64,000 bases of DNA, taken from NCBI GenBank assembly GCA_027257055.1, contig JAPVLO010000380.1:992001-1056000 (forward strand), in the 5' to 3' direction. This stretch comes from Cephalopachus bancanus. Its lineage: Eukaryota > Chordata > Mammalia > Primates > Tarsiidae. Below the pieces are notes generated by a model that was not told where the DNA came from, searched no databases, and worked only from the letters and a program-made list of their open reading frames with translations. Of this stretch, positions 1 through 11,232 are shown piece by piece. Position numbers and translations under genes: made by a program. Position 1 is the first letter of the stretch. Each line of letters begins with the position of its first letter.

Positions 1-19
1 CAAAGAGACAAGTAAGTAG

Positions 20-115
20 AGTGCTGTGATGGTGGCAAATGCTGGATTCTGGGTACTCCATCCCCCACTGTGTGCCAGGCACACAGAGGAACTGAAGCCC
101 TAGAGGGGGTGAGTG
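20..115 (+). repeat. MIR-like SINE remnant
   Basis: It contains the phrase TGTGTGCCAGGCAC followed by GAGGAACTGAAGCCC, as in the MIR core, with a deletion between them. The match is short and judged by eye. Confidence 0.4.
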
Positions 116-119
116 ACCC

Positions 120-745
120 TGACACACACTGGGTTGGTTCTCCCCCTTCCAGCCATGCACAAGTCATTGGTCCCATGTGGGAGAAGTCCTGGTCAGGGCA
201 GAACAGTGAGTGACTGGAGCCCAAGCAGAATGGGAAACAAACCTGCAGTCCAGCTAGCTTGCATCTTCTGCCAGCAGAGCCCAGTAGCTGGTTCCCAGGC
301 CAGGAAATCTCACCTGCATATTGTTTGGAAGGTGTCTGCCATCAGTGTCTGATGACCACCACCACCCCAGATCAGGAAGAATCTCCAGCAAGCCCTGTGT
401 TCCCACAGAGTGGATCCCCTCCCTTCCATGTGGCAGGGAGTTCTCTGTCTTTCAAGTGCTGAATGTGAACTAGAATGGGGAGGGAGCAACACTAAAGACA
501 CCCAAAGTCATTCTGGTGAAAAGATATCTGGGTTGCAAACAGCAGACCAGCAAAGAGCCCGTCCCTCCCCACGTTCCTTGCAGAGTACTTGGAATGGTCT
601 GAAAACCAACTTGGTTGGCCCAAACGTGGGAAAAGTTGTGCAACAGAGGTGCCTTTTACAGGGTGGAGCAACAGAGCAGGAATGAGTGCCCCCCTCTCAC
701 TGAGTGATCTACCTTGAATGACAGAAAGGGTCCTAAAACAGAGGG
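120..745 (+). mobile_element. Probable L1 5'UTR
   Basis: This stretch runs into an L1 ORF1 fragment. Its end (CCTCTCACTGAGTGA near 695) resembles the 5'UTR end of the L1 at 14,055. The left part is not clearly matched to anything else in the window. The short open frames here have no recognisable product. Confidence 0.4.
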
Positions 746-749
746 ACAT

Positions 750-1570
750 TATTCAGAGCAATGAAATCAAAGAGGAAAGATAGAGGAGAGTTGCCCTCCT
801 CCACAAATGAGGGGGGGGAAGAAAACACAGGAAATCCTCAGAATCTGAAAGCGACAGCACCCCAAAATGCAGCTATCAGTGCACAAACAATGGAAGCCCC
901 ACAGAACTTGTCTTGGATGACAGTCATAGAACTCAGAGATTGGATAGCTAAAACGAATAAAGAGAACTATGAGAAACTAGAAGTGAAATTCACCAAAATT
1001 GTACAGGAAGTAAAAGTGGAGTTGGTCAATTAAAAAAAAAAAAAGGCCCATCCTGTAATATTGGAAATGAAGAACTACATCCTGGAAGTTAAAAACACAT
1101 TAAGAGGCATAGGTAGCAGGATCAATCAGGCAAAGGAAAGAATCTCAGAACTTGAAGATCAAAATATGGAACTAACAGTCTGTCAAAAACATAGAAAAAA
1201 AATCTCAAGTAGAATGAGCAAAACCTCCAAGAGATGACGGATATGCCAAAAAGCCAAATCTGCACCTGATTGGTATCCCTGAAGCAGAAAAGGAAACTGA
1301 GAACAATATGGAACAAGCATCCCACGAGGTCATCCAAGAAAACTTCCCACATCTCACTAGAGAGAAGACCATTAAAGTGCAAGAGATTCAGAAAACCCTT
1401 ACATGGTATCATGAGAAGTCCATCCCCAAGACACATAGTAATCTGCCTCCACAAAGAAAGCATGAAAGAAAAAATTCTAAAAGCAGCAAGAGACAAAGGT
1501 CAGTCCACCTACTGGGGAAGACCCGTCAGATTTACTTTAGACTTATTTTTAGAATCAGGTGATCAATGAA
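750..1570 (+). mobile_element. L1 ORF1 fragment (broken)
   Basis: The frame beginning MKSKRKDRGELPSS at 761 is an L1 ORF1 N-terminus and stops at 1,033. After frameshifts the C-terminal RNA-binding part is visible (KEKILKAARDKGQSTY, about 1,465-1,515). It is a dead copy that ends before ORF2. Confidence 0.85.
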
Positions 1571-1734
1571 TTCAAAACCAGTTTCATAACAGTATAAGAC
1601 ATGGTTTGCCTTTTTCTGCTTTTTTTTTTTTTTTTACAAATATCCAGTAGAATTTTCTAGATGTGATGTCATTGTTCTGATGGCTAATGAAAGATGTGTA
1701 TGTGTGATTTTGTGTTTTCAAATTTGTTTTATTT

Positions 1735-2008
1735 TATTTTATTTTAGAGTTTGAGTCGCACTCTCTCGCCCAGACTGGAGTGTAGTGGCACGCTCTCAGC
1801 CACTGCAGCCGCAACCTGCTGGGCTCAGGTGATTCTTCTGCCTCAGCCTTCCAGGTAGCTGGAACTACAGCTACCATGCCTGGCTAATTTTTGATTTATT
1901 GTAGAGACAAGGTCTCACCAAGTTGCCCGGGTGGGTCTCAAACCCGCAGGCTCAGGCAATCCACTCGCCTTGGCCTCCCAAAGTGCTGGGATTACAGGCC
2001 TGGCCGAA
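1735..2008 (-). mobile_element. Alu SINE
   Basis: This is a reverse-oriented dimeric Alu with a T/TTTTA-rich tail at 1,722-1,745. It reads CAGACTGGAGTGTAGTGGC through CTCCCAAAGTGCTGGGATTAC. It has diverged from the younger copies in the window. Confidence 0.9.
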
Positions 2009-2094
2009 TATTTGTTTTAAATTATAATCTTTGGGGTCCTCAATAATTTTTAAGCATATGATGAGGTCCTAACCTGAAAGAGTTTCAGCACTGC

Positions 2095-2205
2095 TGGTCT
2101 AGAACAGTGGTTGTCAACACTGATTGCTCATTAATATCATCTGAGGAGCTTTAAAAAAGTACTGATACCTGAATCTCATCTCTAAACAGGTAAGCCAGAA
2201 TCTCT
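2095..2205 (+). repeat. MER5/Charlie-like DNA transposon remnant
   Basis: It shows the pattern AACAGTGGTTGTCAACACTG, then ATCATCTGAGGAGCTTTAAAAA and ATCTCATCTC. These are typical of non-autonomous hAT (MER5/MER20-type) elements. The subfamily cannot be assigned by eye. Confidence 0.45.
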
Positions 2206-2208
2206 GTG

Positions 2209-2510
2209 AATGAGTCATCACTGTCACCATCATCACCATCACCATCACCATTATCATTACCATCAACTGCCATCACCCTCACTATTGCTGTCATATCACC
2301 ATGACCATTGTTATTATCACCATCATTATTACCATGATCACCATCTCTATTATCTTTGTCAACATTGTTACTATCACCAACATGATCACCATTGCCAAAG
2401 TCACCATCACCGTCATCAACATCATCATCACCATCACTGTCATATTTATAAACTATCTTCTTTGTCATCATTGTCATCATCATCATCATTATCATCACTA
2501 TCATCAGAAT
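2209..2510. repeat. CAT/CAC/ATT trinucleotide-rich microsatellite
   Basis: About 300 bp is built from imperfect CAT, CAC and ATT triplets. The His/Tyr/Ile- or Asp/Gly-rich open frames on both strands are artefacts of this repeat. Confidence 0.9.
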
Positions 2511-2757
2511 GTGACCACGCCTCGGGTCCTGTGCTATGTGCTGTACCTCTAATTGTCATAACTGCATACAAGGCTAATATTATGTCACGAGGCTAGTAAC
2601 CTTACAACAGGAGGAATCTGAGTTAGAAGACACCAAATACTAAGGAGTAGTCCATAATTCCCCTATCACCCAGTTCTACTTTGGAAGATCTGAAATTGAA
2701 CATAAATCTTGGGTAAATGAGGGAAGAGAAATAAGAAACCTTACTTTTCTTTTGCTG

Positions 2758-2813
2758 TTTTTCCCCCAGTCTTCAGAGTTCATTTTCACTCCTAAGTTCT
2801 CCAAAGAGGACAT
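2758..2813 (-). pseudogene. IL37: IL37 exon 1 copy, truncated by a duplication breakpoint
   Basis: The reverse complement reads [17 protein letters not shown], which matches IL37 exon 1 with 1 difference in the first 50 nt. The match stops abruptly in the GGGGAAAA run, so the rest of the exon and its donor are missing. The frame continues into unrelated sequence. The flanking 97 nt upstream differ at about 16 positions, which makes the exon copy look unusually well kept. Confidence 0.8.
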
Positions 2814-3147
2814 TTTCAGCATTGAGTTATTACACAGCAGGAGATGGGATGAAGTGCAAGGCCTAAGTGGACAGAAAGGGGAAAGTAACAGCAACTCCCA
2901 ACCCCAGAACGGTTTGCTGGATGTCCCGAGTGCTGAACAGGCCACCAGCATTGCTCTCTGCTTGGAAATGCTCATCATACCCAGAAGTCCTCAAAGGACC
3001 AGGCCATGCTCTCTTGTCTATCACTCCTCCTAAGCAGAGTTTTCAAAACTGTGGGTCACAATTCTAATGCTTATGTCATGATATCATTTTTATGGATCTT
3101 GACATTTTATAAAAATAAAGTACAATAAAAAGGCTCTAATCCTAGGA

Positions 3148-3345
3148 CTGGCAAACTATGGCCCATTGGCCAAATCTGGGCCACTGGCTGTTTTTTTTTT
3201 AAATAAATCATTATTGAAACACAACCATGTACTTGTTTACCTACTGTCTATGGCTGCTTTGAGTAGTTGAGAGATCATTTGGCCAGCATGGCTTAAAATA
3301 CTTACCATCTGAACCTTTCCATAAAAAGTTTGCTGACTTTCTGCA
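3148..3345 (-). repeat. hAT-type DNA transposon remnant (in copy 1)
   Basis: The ends are CTGGCAAACTATGG and AAAGTTTGCTGAC, with the internal phrase TCTATGGCTGCTTTGAGTAG. The same element stands at 11,908-12,105 and 36,408-36,622 as part of the duplicated unit, and independently at 52,708-52,882. Confidence 0.6.
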
Positions 3346-3589
3346 GTAGCCTAATCTTTGTCTAACAAAAAGCAGTTTCTGTATAACCTATTTTTATGTT
3401 TAAAAAAAAAAAAAAACCAAAACAGGCCTGGAAAGGCCCCAGGAGGCTCAATTTCCAATATCAAAATATAGAATTGACTCACAAGATTTACTTCATGGAG
3501 AGGGGTTGGAGAAGTTTAGATATACATGTATAGATACTCCATTCACCCTATCTCAGTTGACAACTATCTCTCCCAACATCAGTCCAGGT

Positions 3590-3690
3590 CAACACAGTGA
3601 AGGAAGTGGAGCAAGAATTGGTATTCCCATTTTACAGATGAAAATCTGAAGGTAAGTGACTTCTTCAAGGTCACATCATTTTTAAGTTTG
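3590..3690 (+). repeat. MIR remnant (in copy 1)
   Basis: It contains ATTTTACAGATGAAAATCTG and CTTCAAGGTCACA, the MIR core. The same copy occurs at 12,330-12,420 and, inverted, at 36,090-36,185, which supports the duplication. Confidence 0.6.
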
Positions 3691-3721
3691 CAGGGATGGG
3701 CAGTATGTGTGGAAAACCAAC

Positions 3722-4016
3722 CTTTTTTTTTTTTTTTTTTTTGAGTTGGAGTCTCACTCTGTCACCCAGACTGGAGTGCAGTGGCCGCTCCCGGCCACCG
3801 CAGCCTCGACCTGCTGGGCGCCGGCGATCCTTCCACCTCCGCCTTCCGAGTAGCTGGAATTACAAGCATGCGCTACCACACCCGACTGATTTTTTGATTT
3901 ATTGTAGAGATGAGGTCTCGCTGCCCAGGCGGGACTCAAACCCACGGGCTCAGGCAATCCACTCACCTCAGCCTCCCAAAGGCGCGGGATTACAGGCTGA
4001 GCCACCGAGCCCGGCC
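3722..4016 (-). mobile_element. Alu SINE inserted in copy 1
   Basis: This full dimeric Alu in reverse orientation is flanked by the direct repeat AAAACCAACCTTTT at 3,713-3,726 and 4,018-4,031. The equivalent positions in copy 2 and at IL37 are empty. It belongs to the young local subfamily (GAGTTGGAGTCTCACTCTG; TTTATTGTAGAGATGAGGTC). Confidence 0.95.
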
Positions 4017-5192
4017 GAAAACCAACCTTTTAAGAATGGCTTAGGAGTGAGACAAAGGGAACTAAATAGCTTCTGCAAAAAATGAAAGTAACAAAGAAGG
4101 GCTCCAGGCCTCCCCAGCAAGGACAGTGAGCAGGAGGGGAGGATTCGCACCGGGTGGTTGTGGGAGTGGGTACAGCTGAAGGGTCTTTAAGGGCAGGGAT
4201 ATCTACTATTTGTTTTTAGTTTATCAGTTGTTTGGCTGTATCCCCGAACATACAAAGCACAACTACTTTTGTAGTTTGGGAGTAAATCAAAGGACTCAGA
4301 AAATTGGTTGCACTTGTCAGAAAATTTGGTAGTCAGGACATGAGAACAAGAGATGTCTAGCAGAAATGTGGGGACCCAAAAATGTGAAGACACTGTGGTG
4401 CAGCTGGATGACCGAATGACACCCTCAGCCTGGAGGATCTGGGTACATCCCTGTGAGCTGTTTTGGAATCTGCCTCCTGTTTTAGGATGAATGCAGGTGG
4501 CTTCCACAAAACTCCCTAAAGATGCAGTGCATCTGGCCACCTGAAATACATCCAATTCCACCTAAGAACACAAAGTATTGGGTCTCAAAATCTCTTTCCA
4601 AAGACCAGTAATTTCCAGACTCTGAAATCAATCCTTTCAGCCTTCAGAGAAGGTGCTAGCATTATCATGGTTTGCAGGTTTCTTAAACCCATGTCTGTCT
4701 GTCCCTCTAGCAATACCCTGCTTGTTGAAAAAGCACTCCTGGGAGACAGCAAGTTGAGAGCTAGGTGGTCAGGGCAAGTCTCGAGATAATATTTAGAAAT
4801 TCAGGGAATCTGTAGAGGAAAAGAAGGAAGCCAGATAGCCAGATTCTGCTCCACTTCCCCTTTCGTGTCAGCTGGCATCAAAAGCCAAGAGTGAGGACCA
4901 CCTACCTGGGCCAGGAATCCCAGCAGTCTGTGGCTCTCTGTTGGACTCCTGGAGCTCTGTTTGCCTTCTGCCCCTAGGATCTCTGATTTTAAAGAGCTAT
5001 GTCTGGAACTCAGCATTCCAATTTGGGAGTAGGTATGCAACTACAACATTTTTTTATTTAGTCAGTATTAAATAGCATCGTAGGTATTCAGTCACCATTC
5101 AGTAACTGCTATTTTTCATGCCTAGGGTATAAACAAGTTCCTGTGGAGTAGTGTCATTCTGACAAGAGCTGTGTCACATCCATGCAACACAT

Positions 5193-5560
5193 TTCTTTTT
5201 TTCTTTTCTTTCCTTAAAAAATTTTTATTTTAAAGATGTGGGGTACAATTCAGGGTTAGGTACACAAATGTTCATCATGCAGGTACCATTGTGGATGAAG
5301 TGTATCTCTCCCTTCCCTGGCAGTTTCCCTCAACTGCCAATCCCACCCCCGCTCTCCTGGAAGTTACTGCCAATTCCTTTATTACAGTATGATAATTGTT
5401 CAACGTCTGTTTATGAGTGAGAACATACGGTACTCTGTTCCTTGTTCCTGTGATAGGTCACTGAGTATGATAGACTCTAAATCCATCCAAGTTGCTGCGA
5501 AATCCATATGTTTATCCTTCTTTATGGCTGCATAATATTCCATTGTGTATATGTACCAAT
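5193..5560 (-). mobile_element. L1 3' end fragment, first of a tandem pair
   Basis: The T-rich tail (5,190-5,230) is followed by the reverse of the L1 3'UTR (GTGGGGTACAATTCAGGG) and ORF2 end. It breaks off at GTATATGTACC, where a second T-rich L1 tail begins. The left edge touches CAACACATTTC, which recurs at 8,142. Confidence 0.9.
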
Positions 5561-8142
5561 TTTAACATTTTTTTTAAATTTAAATTTTAAGGTGTGGGGT
5601 ACAATTTAGGGTTAAGTGTACAAACGTTGATTACATAGGTACTCTTGTTGATGAGGTGTGCCCCTTCCTCCCCTAGCAGTTTCCCTCAACTGCCAATCCC
5701 ACCCACCCTCCTCTGGCAGTTTCCCACTACTGCCGATCCCTTACTTATAGTGCTATGATAATTGTTCAAGGTCCACTGAAGAGTGAGAACATATGGTACT
5801 CTGTTCTTTGTTTCTGTAATAGATCACTGAGTATGATCAACTATAAATTCATCCAAGTTGCTGTGAAGTCCATATGTTTATACTTCTTTATGGCTGCATA
5901 ATATTCCATTGTGTATATGTACCACATTTAAAAAATCTTGTCCAGCTTCGATGGGCAGCATAGTTGGTTCCATGTCTTTGCTATTGTGAACAGAGCTGCA
6001 ACAAACATATATATGCAGGTATCCTTTCTGTAGAATGATTTGAGTTCTTTTTTTTTTTTGAGTTGGAGTCTCACTCTGTCACCCAGACTGGAGTGCAGTG
6101 GCTGCTCCCAGTCACCGCAGTCTTGACCTACTGGGCTCTGGCAATCCTTCCGCCTCAGCCTTCCAAGTAGCTGGAACTACAGGAGTGCACTACCACGCCC
6201 GACTAATTTTTTATTTCTTGTAGAGATGAGGTCTTGCCAAGTGGCCCAGGCAGGTCTTGAACCCGTGGGGTCAGGGAATCCACTCACCTCAGCCTCCCAA
6301 AGGCACGGGATTACTGGCTGAGCCACCGAGCCCGGTTTGATTTGAGTTCTTTTGGGTATATTCCCAATACAGGAATTTCAGGGTCATATGGAAGGTCAAT
6401 TTCTGGTTCTTTCAGAAATCGCCACACTGTCTTCCAAAGAGGTTGCACTAGTTTGCATTCCCACCAGCAGTGCAGAAGAGTTTTCCTTTTTCTCCGTATC
6501 CTCACTGGCATCTGCTGTTTGTTTTTTAATGATGGCCATTCTTACTGGGGTTAGGTGGTATCTCAATGTGGTTTTTGATTTGCATTTCTCCGATGATGAG
6601 TGAGGTTCAGCACTTTTTCATGTCTGTTGGCTGCCTGGATATCTTCTTTTGAGAAGTGTCTATTCATGTCTTTTGCCCACTTTTTAATGGGGCTGTTTGT
6701 TTTTTTCCTTTCAGTGCATTTGAGTTCCTTGTAGAACCTTTGTCAGATATACAGTTGGCAAATATTTTTTCTATTCTGTGAGCTGTCTCCCTGCTCTCTT
6801 GATGGTTTCTTTTGCTTTGCAGAACCTCTTCAGTTTGAAGAGGTTGCCCACTTGTCTACCTTATTTATTAAGGTATTGGCTTTTAGCGTTTGAATAGTAA
6901 TTGGTTGCCAGTTCCAATTTTCATAAGGGTTTCTCCTGTGTTTTCTAAGATTCTTATAGTTTGAGGTTTTCTGTTTAGGTCTTTGATCCATTTAGAGTTA
7001 ATTTTTGTGTATGGTGATAGGTAGGGGTCCTGTTTCAATCTTCTGTATGCGATCAGCCAGTTTTCCCAGCACCATTTACTGAATAGGGTCTCCTTTCCCC
7101 AGTGGTTGTTGTTGGAGGCTTTGTCAAAGATGAGTTGGCTGAAAAATTGAGGCTTTGCTTCCGGAATCTCCATCTTGTTCCATTGGTCTATATGCCTGTT
7201 CTTGGACAAATACCAGACTGTTTTGATTATTGTAGTGTTATAGTAAAGTTTGAAGTCTGGAAGTGTGATACCTCCTGCTTTGTTTCTTCTGCTAAGGATT
7301 ATTTTGACTATTCATGGTTGTTTATGTTTCCACAGAACTTTCTGTATTGTCCATTTCCAGATCTGAGAAGAATGATGTTGGTAACTTGATGGCTATTGCA
7401 TTGAACCAGTAGAATGGACATCTTAACAATGTTGATTCTTCCTATCCATGAACATGGAATATTTTTCCATTTGTTTGTGTCTTCTTGGATTTCTTTGAGC
7501 AGTGTTTTGTAGTTCTCATCGAAAAGGTCTTTTACTTCTCCGGTTAGGAAGATGTCGAGGTATTTCATTTTTTGTGTGGCTATTATGAATGGGATTGTGC
7601 TTTTTATTTGGGTCTCTGACTGCTTGTTGTTGGTGTATAAGAATGCAACTCTCTTTTGCACATTTATTTTATATTCTGAGACTTTGCCAAAGTCCTTTAT
7701 CAGTGAAAGCAGATTTTTGAAAAGTTTTTTTTTATTTTCAAGGTATAGGTATCGTCAGCAAAGAGGGATAACTTGATTTCCTCTTTTCCTATCTGGATAC
7801 CCTTGATTTCTTTCTCTTGTCTAATTGTCCTAGCTAGGACTTCCAGCACAATGTTGAAGAAGGGGGGTGAGAGTGGGCAGCCTTGTCTTGTTCCAGTTTT
7901 CAGAGGAAATGTTTCCAGTTTCTGTCTATTTAGCAATATGTTAACAGTGGGTTTATCGTAGATGGCCCTTAATATTTTGAGGTATGTTCCTTCTATACCT
8001 AGGTGTTTAAGGGTTTTTATCAAGAAGGGATGCTAGATGTCATCAAAAGCTTTTTCTGCATCTAATGACATAATCATGTGGTTCTTGTTTTTACATCTGT
8101 TGATGTATTTAATTACATTTATGGTCTTGTGGATGTCATTCA
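5561..8142 (-). mobile_element. 5'-truncated L1 with ORF2 reverse transcriptase, inserted in copy 1
   Basis: On the minus strand it covers the 3'UTR back to the RT domain: [13 protein letters not shown] and FADD lie in 7,700-8,023, and [14 protein letters not shown] near 7,440-7,500. Frameshifts break ORF2. An Alu sits inside (6,046-6,337). CAACACATTTC flanks the 5,193-8,142 block. The copy 2 sequence at 21,645-21,660 is the uninterrupted site. Confidence 0.92.
6046..6337 (-). mobile_element. Alu SINE nested in L1
   Basis: A reverse-oriented Alu of the local young subfamily is flanked by GATTTGAGTTCTTTT on both sides (about 6,037 and 6,338). The L1 resumes exactly after it (GGGTATATTCCCAATA). 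Confidence 0.95.
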
Positions 8143-8283
8143 ACACATTTCAAGGCCCTTGAGAGACTGTGCAACTGCCAGTCCAGTCCAACAAAGAAAG
8201 TGTAGGAAACAGACGTGAATGAAGGAAAGAGGAGACACAGAGTCTAGGTTAGCCAGTGAGCTAACTAGGGGAGGCCTTGTTGT

Positions 8284-8328
8284 AATTTTTGTTTGTTTAT
8301 TTATTTTAAAGATGTGTGGTATGTTGTT
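8284..8328 (-). mobile_element. Very short L1 3' end stub
   Basis: A T/TTTA-rich tail is followed by AAAGATGTGTGGTATG, the terminal bases of this L1 family. It is inserted in the far end of copy 1 and is only about 45 bp long. Confidence 0.55.
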
Positions 8329-8364
8329 TTCTTGTCCCAATTTCAGAGTTCATACAAGTAGAGT

Positions 8365-8956
8365 AGAGCTCCAAACTGGAGCTGGCTTCTGTGGCAGGAC
8401 CTGCCTTTGTTGTGAGTAAAATTGGCAGGGGATATTTCCCTGTCTGAGGGATGACCAACAAGCACTGTCTACAGGGTATGAGATCTCAGAGATTGATAGG
8501 TTGTAAGCATTAAGAGTTCAGATGGAAAACCAGCCCCATGTAGCCTCTTGCAGCACACCACTGTGTGGTATCCATGTCACTTCCCACGTGGAACCAGAGT
8601 CCCATGTGGTTGTGGTGGGGAGACCTGGCAGTCCATTTTAGTAGCAAGCAGTAAGTTCTATTCTCCCACACTCACTCTTTTCCACATATGCAGCAGCACT
8701 TTATTTCTGATACTAGCTGGGCAACAATGGGGCTTCCTGGCTCCAAAGCTAGCTGCTTGTTCTCTCCCCTCCCTGCTTTCTGTGTCCTCTCAGAATGTGT
8801 GGTGTATCCTTTGCCTTAGCCTGCTCAAGCTACTGGGGTCACCAGACCTAAGGGCTCTCCTCCTTGTTATGGTCTGAAAGAGAGGTGCCAGTTGATTGCT
8901 TCTAGGTAGCCATCTTGGATCTAAACATTCTTAAATCTGCTCCTTCTTTCACTTCT
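8365..8956 (-). mobile_element. L1 5'UTR fragment between IL37 copies 1 and 2
   Basis: The minus strand matches the L1 5' ends at 39,175 and 44,812 (GATCCAAGATGGCTACCTAG, then CACCTCTCTTTCAGA) and continues for about 550 bp of 5'UTR (compare 45,100-45,400). It has no ORF1. It sits exactly at the junction of the two duplicated copies. Confidence 0.8.
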
Positions 8957-9233
8957 GCCTATGGTCAGAAGAGGCACCTGGATAGTCCCCAGACACAAAA
9001 CTTTCCTTCTTGTGTGCCACTCAGCAGGTGTAACTTGCTCCTCCTTGGACTGGCAGAAGCCCACCCTGGGCTTATCTTTCTTACCATCTCTACTGATGGG
9101 ATTTGATATAAAGGAAAAGCCTCAGTTTCATTCTTCACCCTTAGGTGTCCCCAGTTAAGAGGACCCAGAAGCACCATGCCCAATCCCCACCCTCACCCCT
9201 CAGCTACCCCCATCACCTCACCTAGGGACTTAC

Positions 9234-9296
9234 TTGAGTGGGTAGAACCCACAGAGAGGAGGCTTACGCCAGGCTCCAGGGGATTTCTAACCAGGG
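9234..9296 (-). pseudogene. IL37: IL37 exon 2 copy with intact splice sites (copy 2)
   Basis: Like IL37 exon 2 it is exactly 63 nt, with acceptor CAACTGCAG and donor CAA/GTAAGT on the minus strand. About 12 of 63 bases differ from the gene. It would encode an LEPG-V-SLLSVGS-like segment with no stop. With no exons 3-5 downstream on this strand it cannot make IL-37. Confidence 0.78.
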
Positions 9297-9745
9297 CTGC
9301 AGTTGGAGACAGTGAGATTAGTACATTCAGGTGGGATTTTCCAAGGATTTAGGGGTACTAGGGGCCATTTAATTTCTTTATTTGTTAGAAATATAAATAA
9401 AATAGCTCTGGCAGGTTAAGGTCTTTCCCTTCATGTTCCAAACATTAGAAAGCTATTTGGGTCAAAAGCCTCCTCTTATTGTCCCTCTTGAGCCAACACC
9501 CAAGAAGAACTCTGAAACCCTGCACCTGGGTCATTTTTCCATCCTAGCCTCAGAGAGTCCCTTGTCACTTGAGGTTTCTCTTTTATAAGGGCAGGTTGGG
9601 AAGGAAGAGGCACATTTGGAGGTTATACAACCATCTGGTTTGTAGGCAGGACATCACAGCCCTGAATCTTTAGATGGGGATGATCCATTTATCTACCACC
9701 TGGTGTGCCTGGGCCTGTGGTAAAACTTCCTTTTCTATTCTTATG

Positions 9746-11232
9746 GAAAACAGAATTAGCCAAGCAGAAGAAAAAAATCTCAGAGCTCGAAGACCAAAAC
9801 ACATAACTAACACAAACTGTCAAAAGCATAGAAAAGAAGCTCAAAAAGACAGAACAAAACCTTCAAGAGATGAATGATCACATCAAGAGACCAAAACTAA
9901 GAGTAATTGGCCTTCCTCAGGCAGAGAGAGAAACAGAGGCCACACTGGAACAAACATTTCATGAAATCATTCAAGAAAACTTTCCTCATCGCATCAATGA
10001 TGAAAAAATTCAAACACAAGAGATTCAGAGAACCTCTACAAGACAGCAAATGAGAAGACCAACTCCCAGACACATAATAATTCGCCTAAACAAAGTAGGT
10101 ATAAAAGAAAAAATCTTAAAGGCTACAAGAGAAAAAGGTCAGACTACCTACCAGGGAAGACCAATTAGAATAGCAGCAGATTTATCAACAAAAACCCTCA
10201 GGCTAGGAGAGCTTGGAGCCCTATATTCAAAGTTCTAAAGATAAACAATTTCAACCATGAATAACCTACCTAGCCAAGCTAAGCTTCATCAGTGAGGGAG
10301 AATTGAAATCTTTCCCAGATATCCAATCCCTACGAATCTACGCTGCAACCAGACCACCTCTACAAGAAACACTTAAGAAAGTATTGAACACAGAAGAAAA
10401 GGAAAAAAGAACAACAACGTTCTTCACAAGAGTACAGGCAAAAGATTAAAAACACACATGATCCAACTCTAAAAGCAAAAGAAAGACAACACACAAACAG
10501 GAAGAACAACAACTCTGTAAGAACATTATGATAGGAATCAACTCTCACATTTCAATAATTAGTTTGAATGTGAATGGACTAAATGCACCACTGAAAAGAC
10601 ATAGAATGGCAAAATGGATAAAATATCACCAGGCAATAATCTATTGCCTTCAAGAGACTCACCTCACTAGAAAGGATACTCACAGACTCAAAGTAAGAGG
10701 ACGGGAAACAAATTTTCAGGTGAATGGAACACGAAAGAAAGGAGGAATCGTAATCTTAATCTCAGACAAAATACCCCTTAAGCTATCAAAAATTTAAAAA
10801 AGATACAGAAGGCCACTACATAATGATAAAAGTTTCAACCCATCAACAAGAAATATCCATCCTAAACATATATGCACCGAACATAGGAGCACCGACTTTC
10901 ATAAAGCAGCTCCTAGGTAAACTAAAAAAAGACATCGACTCCAATACCATCATAGCTGGGGACTTTAATACCCCACTCACAACCCTAGACATATCATCAG
11001 GACAAAAAGTCAGCAATGAGATCCGAAACCTCAATGTGACTCTTGATCAAATGGACTTAATTGATACCTACAGAACCCTCCATCCAAAGACCACAGAACA
11101 CACATTCTACTCATCACTGCATGGATGTACTCTAAGATCGATCACATACTTGGCCATAAATCAAGGATAAGCAAATTTAAAAGGACTGAAATTTTATCAT
11201 GCACCTTCTCAGACCACAGTGGAATAAAAATA
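9746..11232 (+). mobile_element. L1 ORF1-ORF2 fragment lacking the 3' end, inserted in copy 2
   Basis: It runs from the ORF1 coiled coil (AACAGAATTAGCCAAGCAG) through the ORF1 C-terminus (9,870-10,238) and the ORF2 endonuclease (LNVNGLN and QETH at 10,528-10,797; [11 protein letters not shown] near 10,960). It ends at AATAAAAATAAA. CTTTTCTATTCTT flanks it (about 9,731 and 11,233), and 37,330-37,380 is the empty site. There is no L1 3'UTR. Confidence 0.88.

Larger units (their letters stand above)
2757..8363 (-). repeat. Inverted partial duplication of the IL37 5' region, copy 1
   Basis: The reverse complement matches the IL37 unit from inside exon 1 (near 37,012) back to about 27,650. Examples are the exon 1 start, the MIR and hAT remnants, and the block around 4,200-4,560, which matches 28,430-28,620 joined to 35,755-35,900. 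It is interrupted by an Alu (3,722-4,016) and L1 sequence (5,190-8,142). The left breakpoint cuts exon 1 after about 18 codons. It runs direct to copy 2. Confidence 0.85.

Noticed and set aside
2210..2596. His/Tyr-rich and Asp/Gly-rich open frames on both strands
   Set aside because: They are translations of an imperfect CAT/CAC/ATT microsatellite.
3696..4085. Frame with a plausible-looking protein, LSWSLTLSPRLECSG-type
   Set aside because: This is the well-known translation of a reverse Alu, seen also at 15,250, 20,233 and 53,916.
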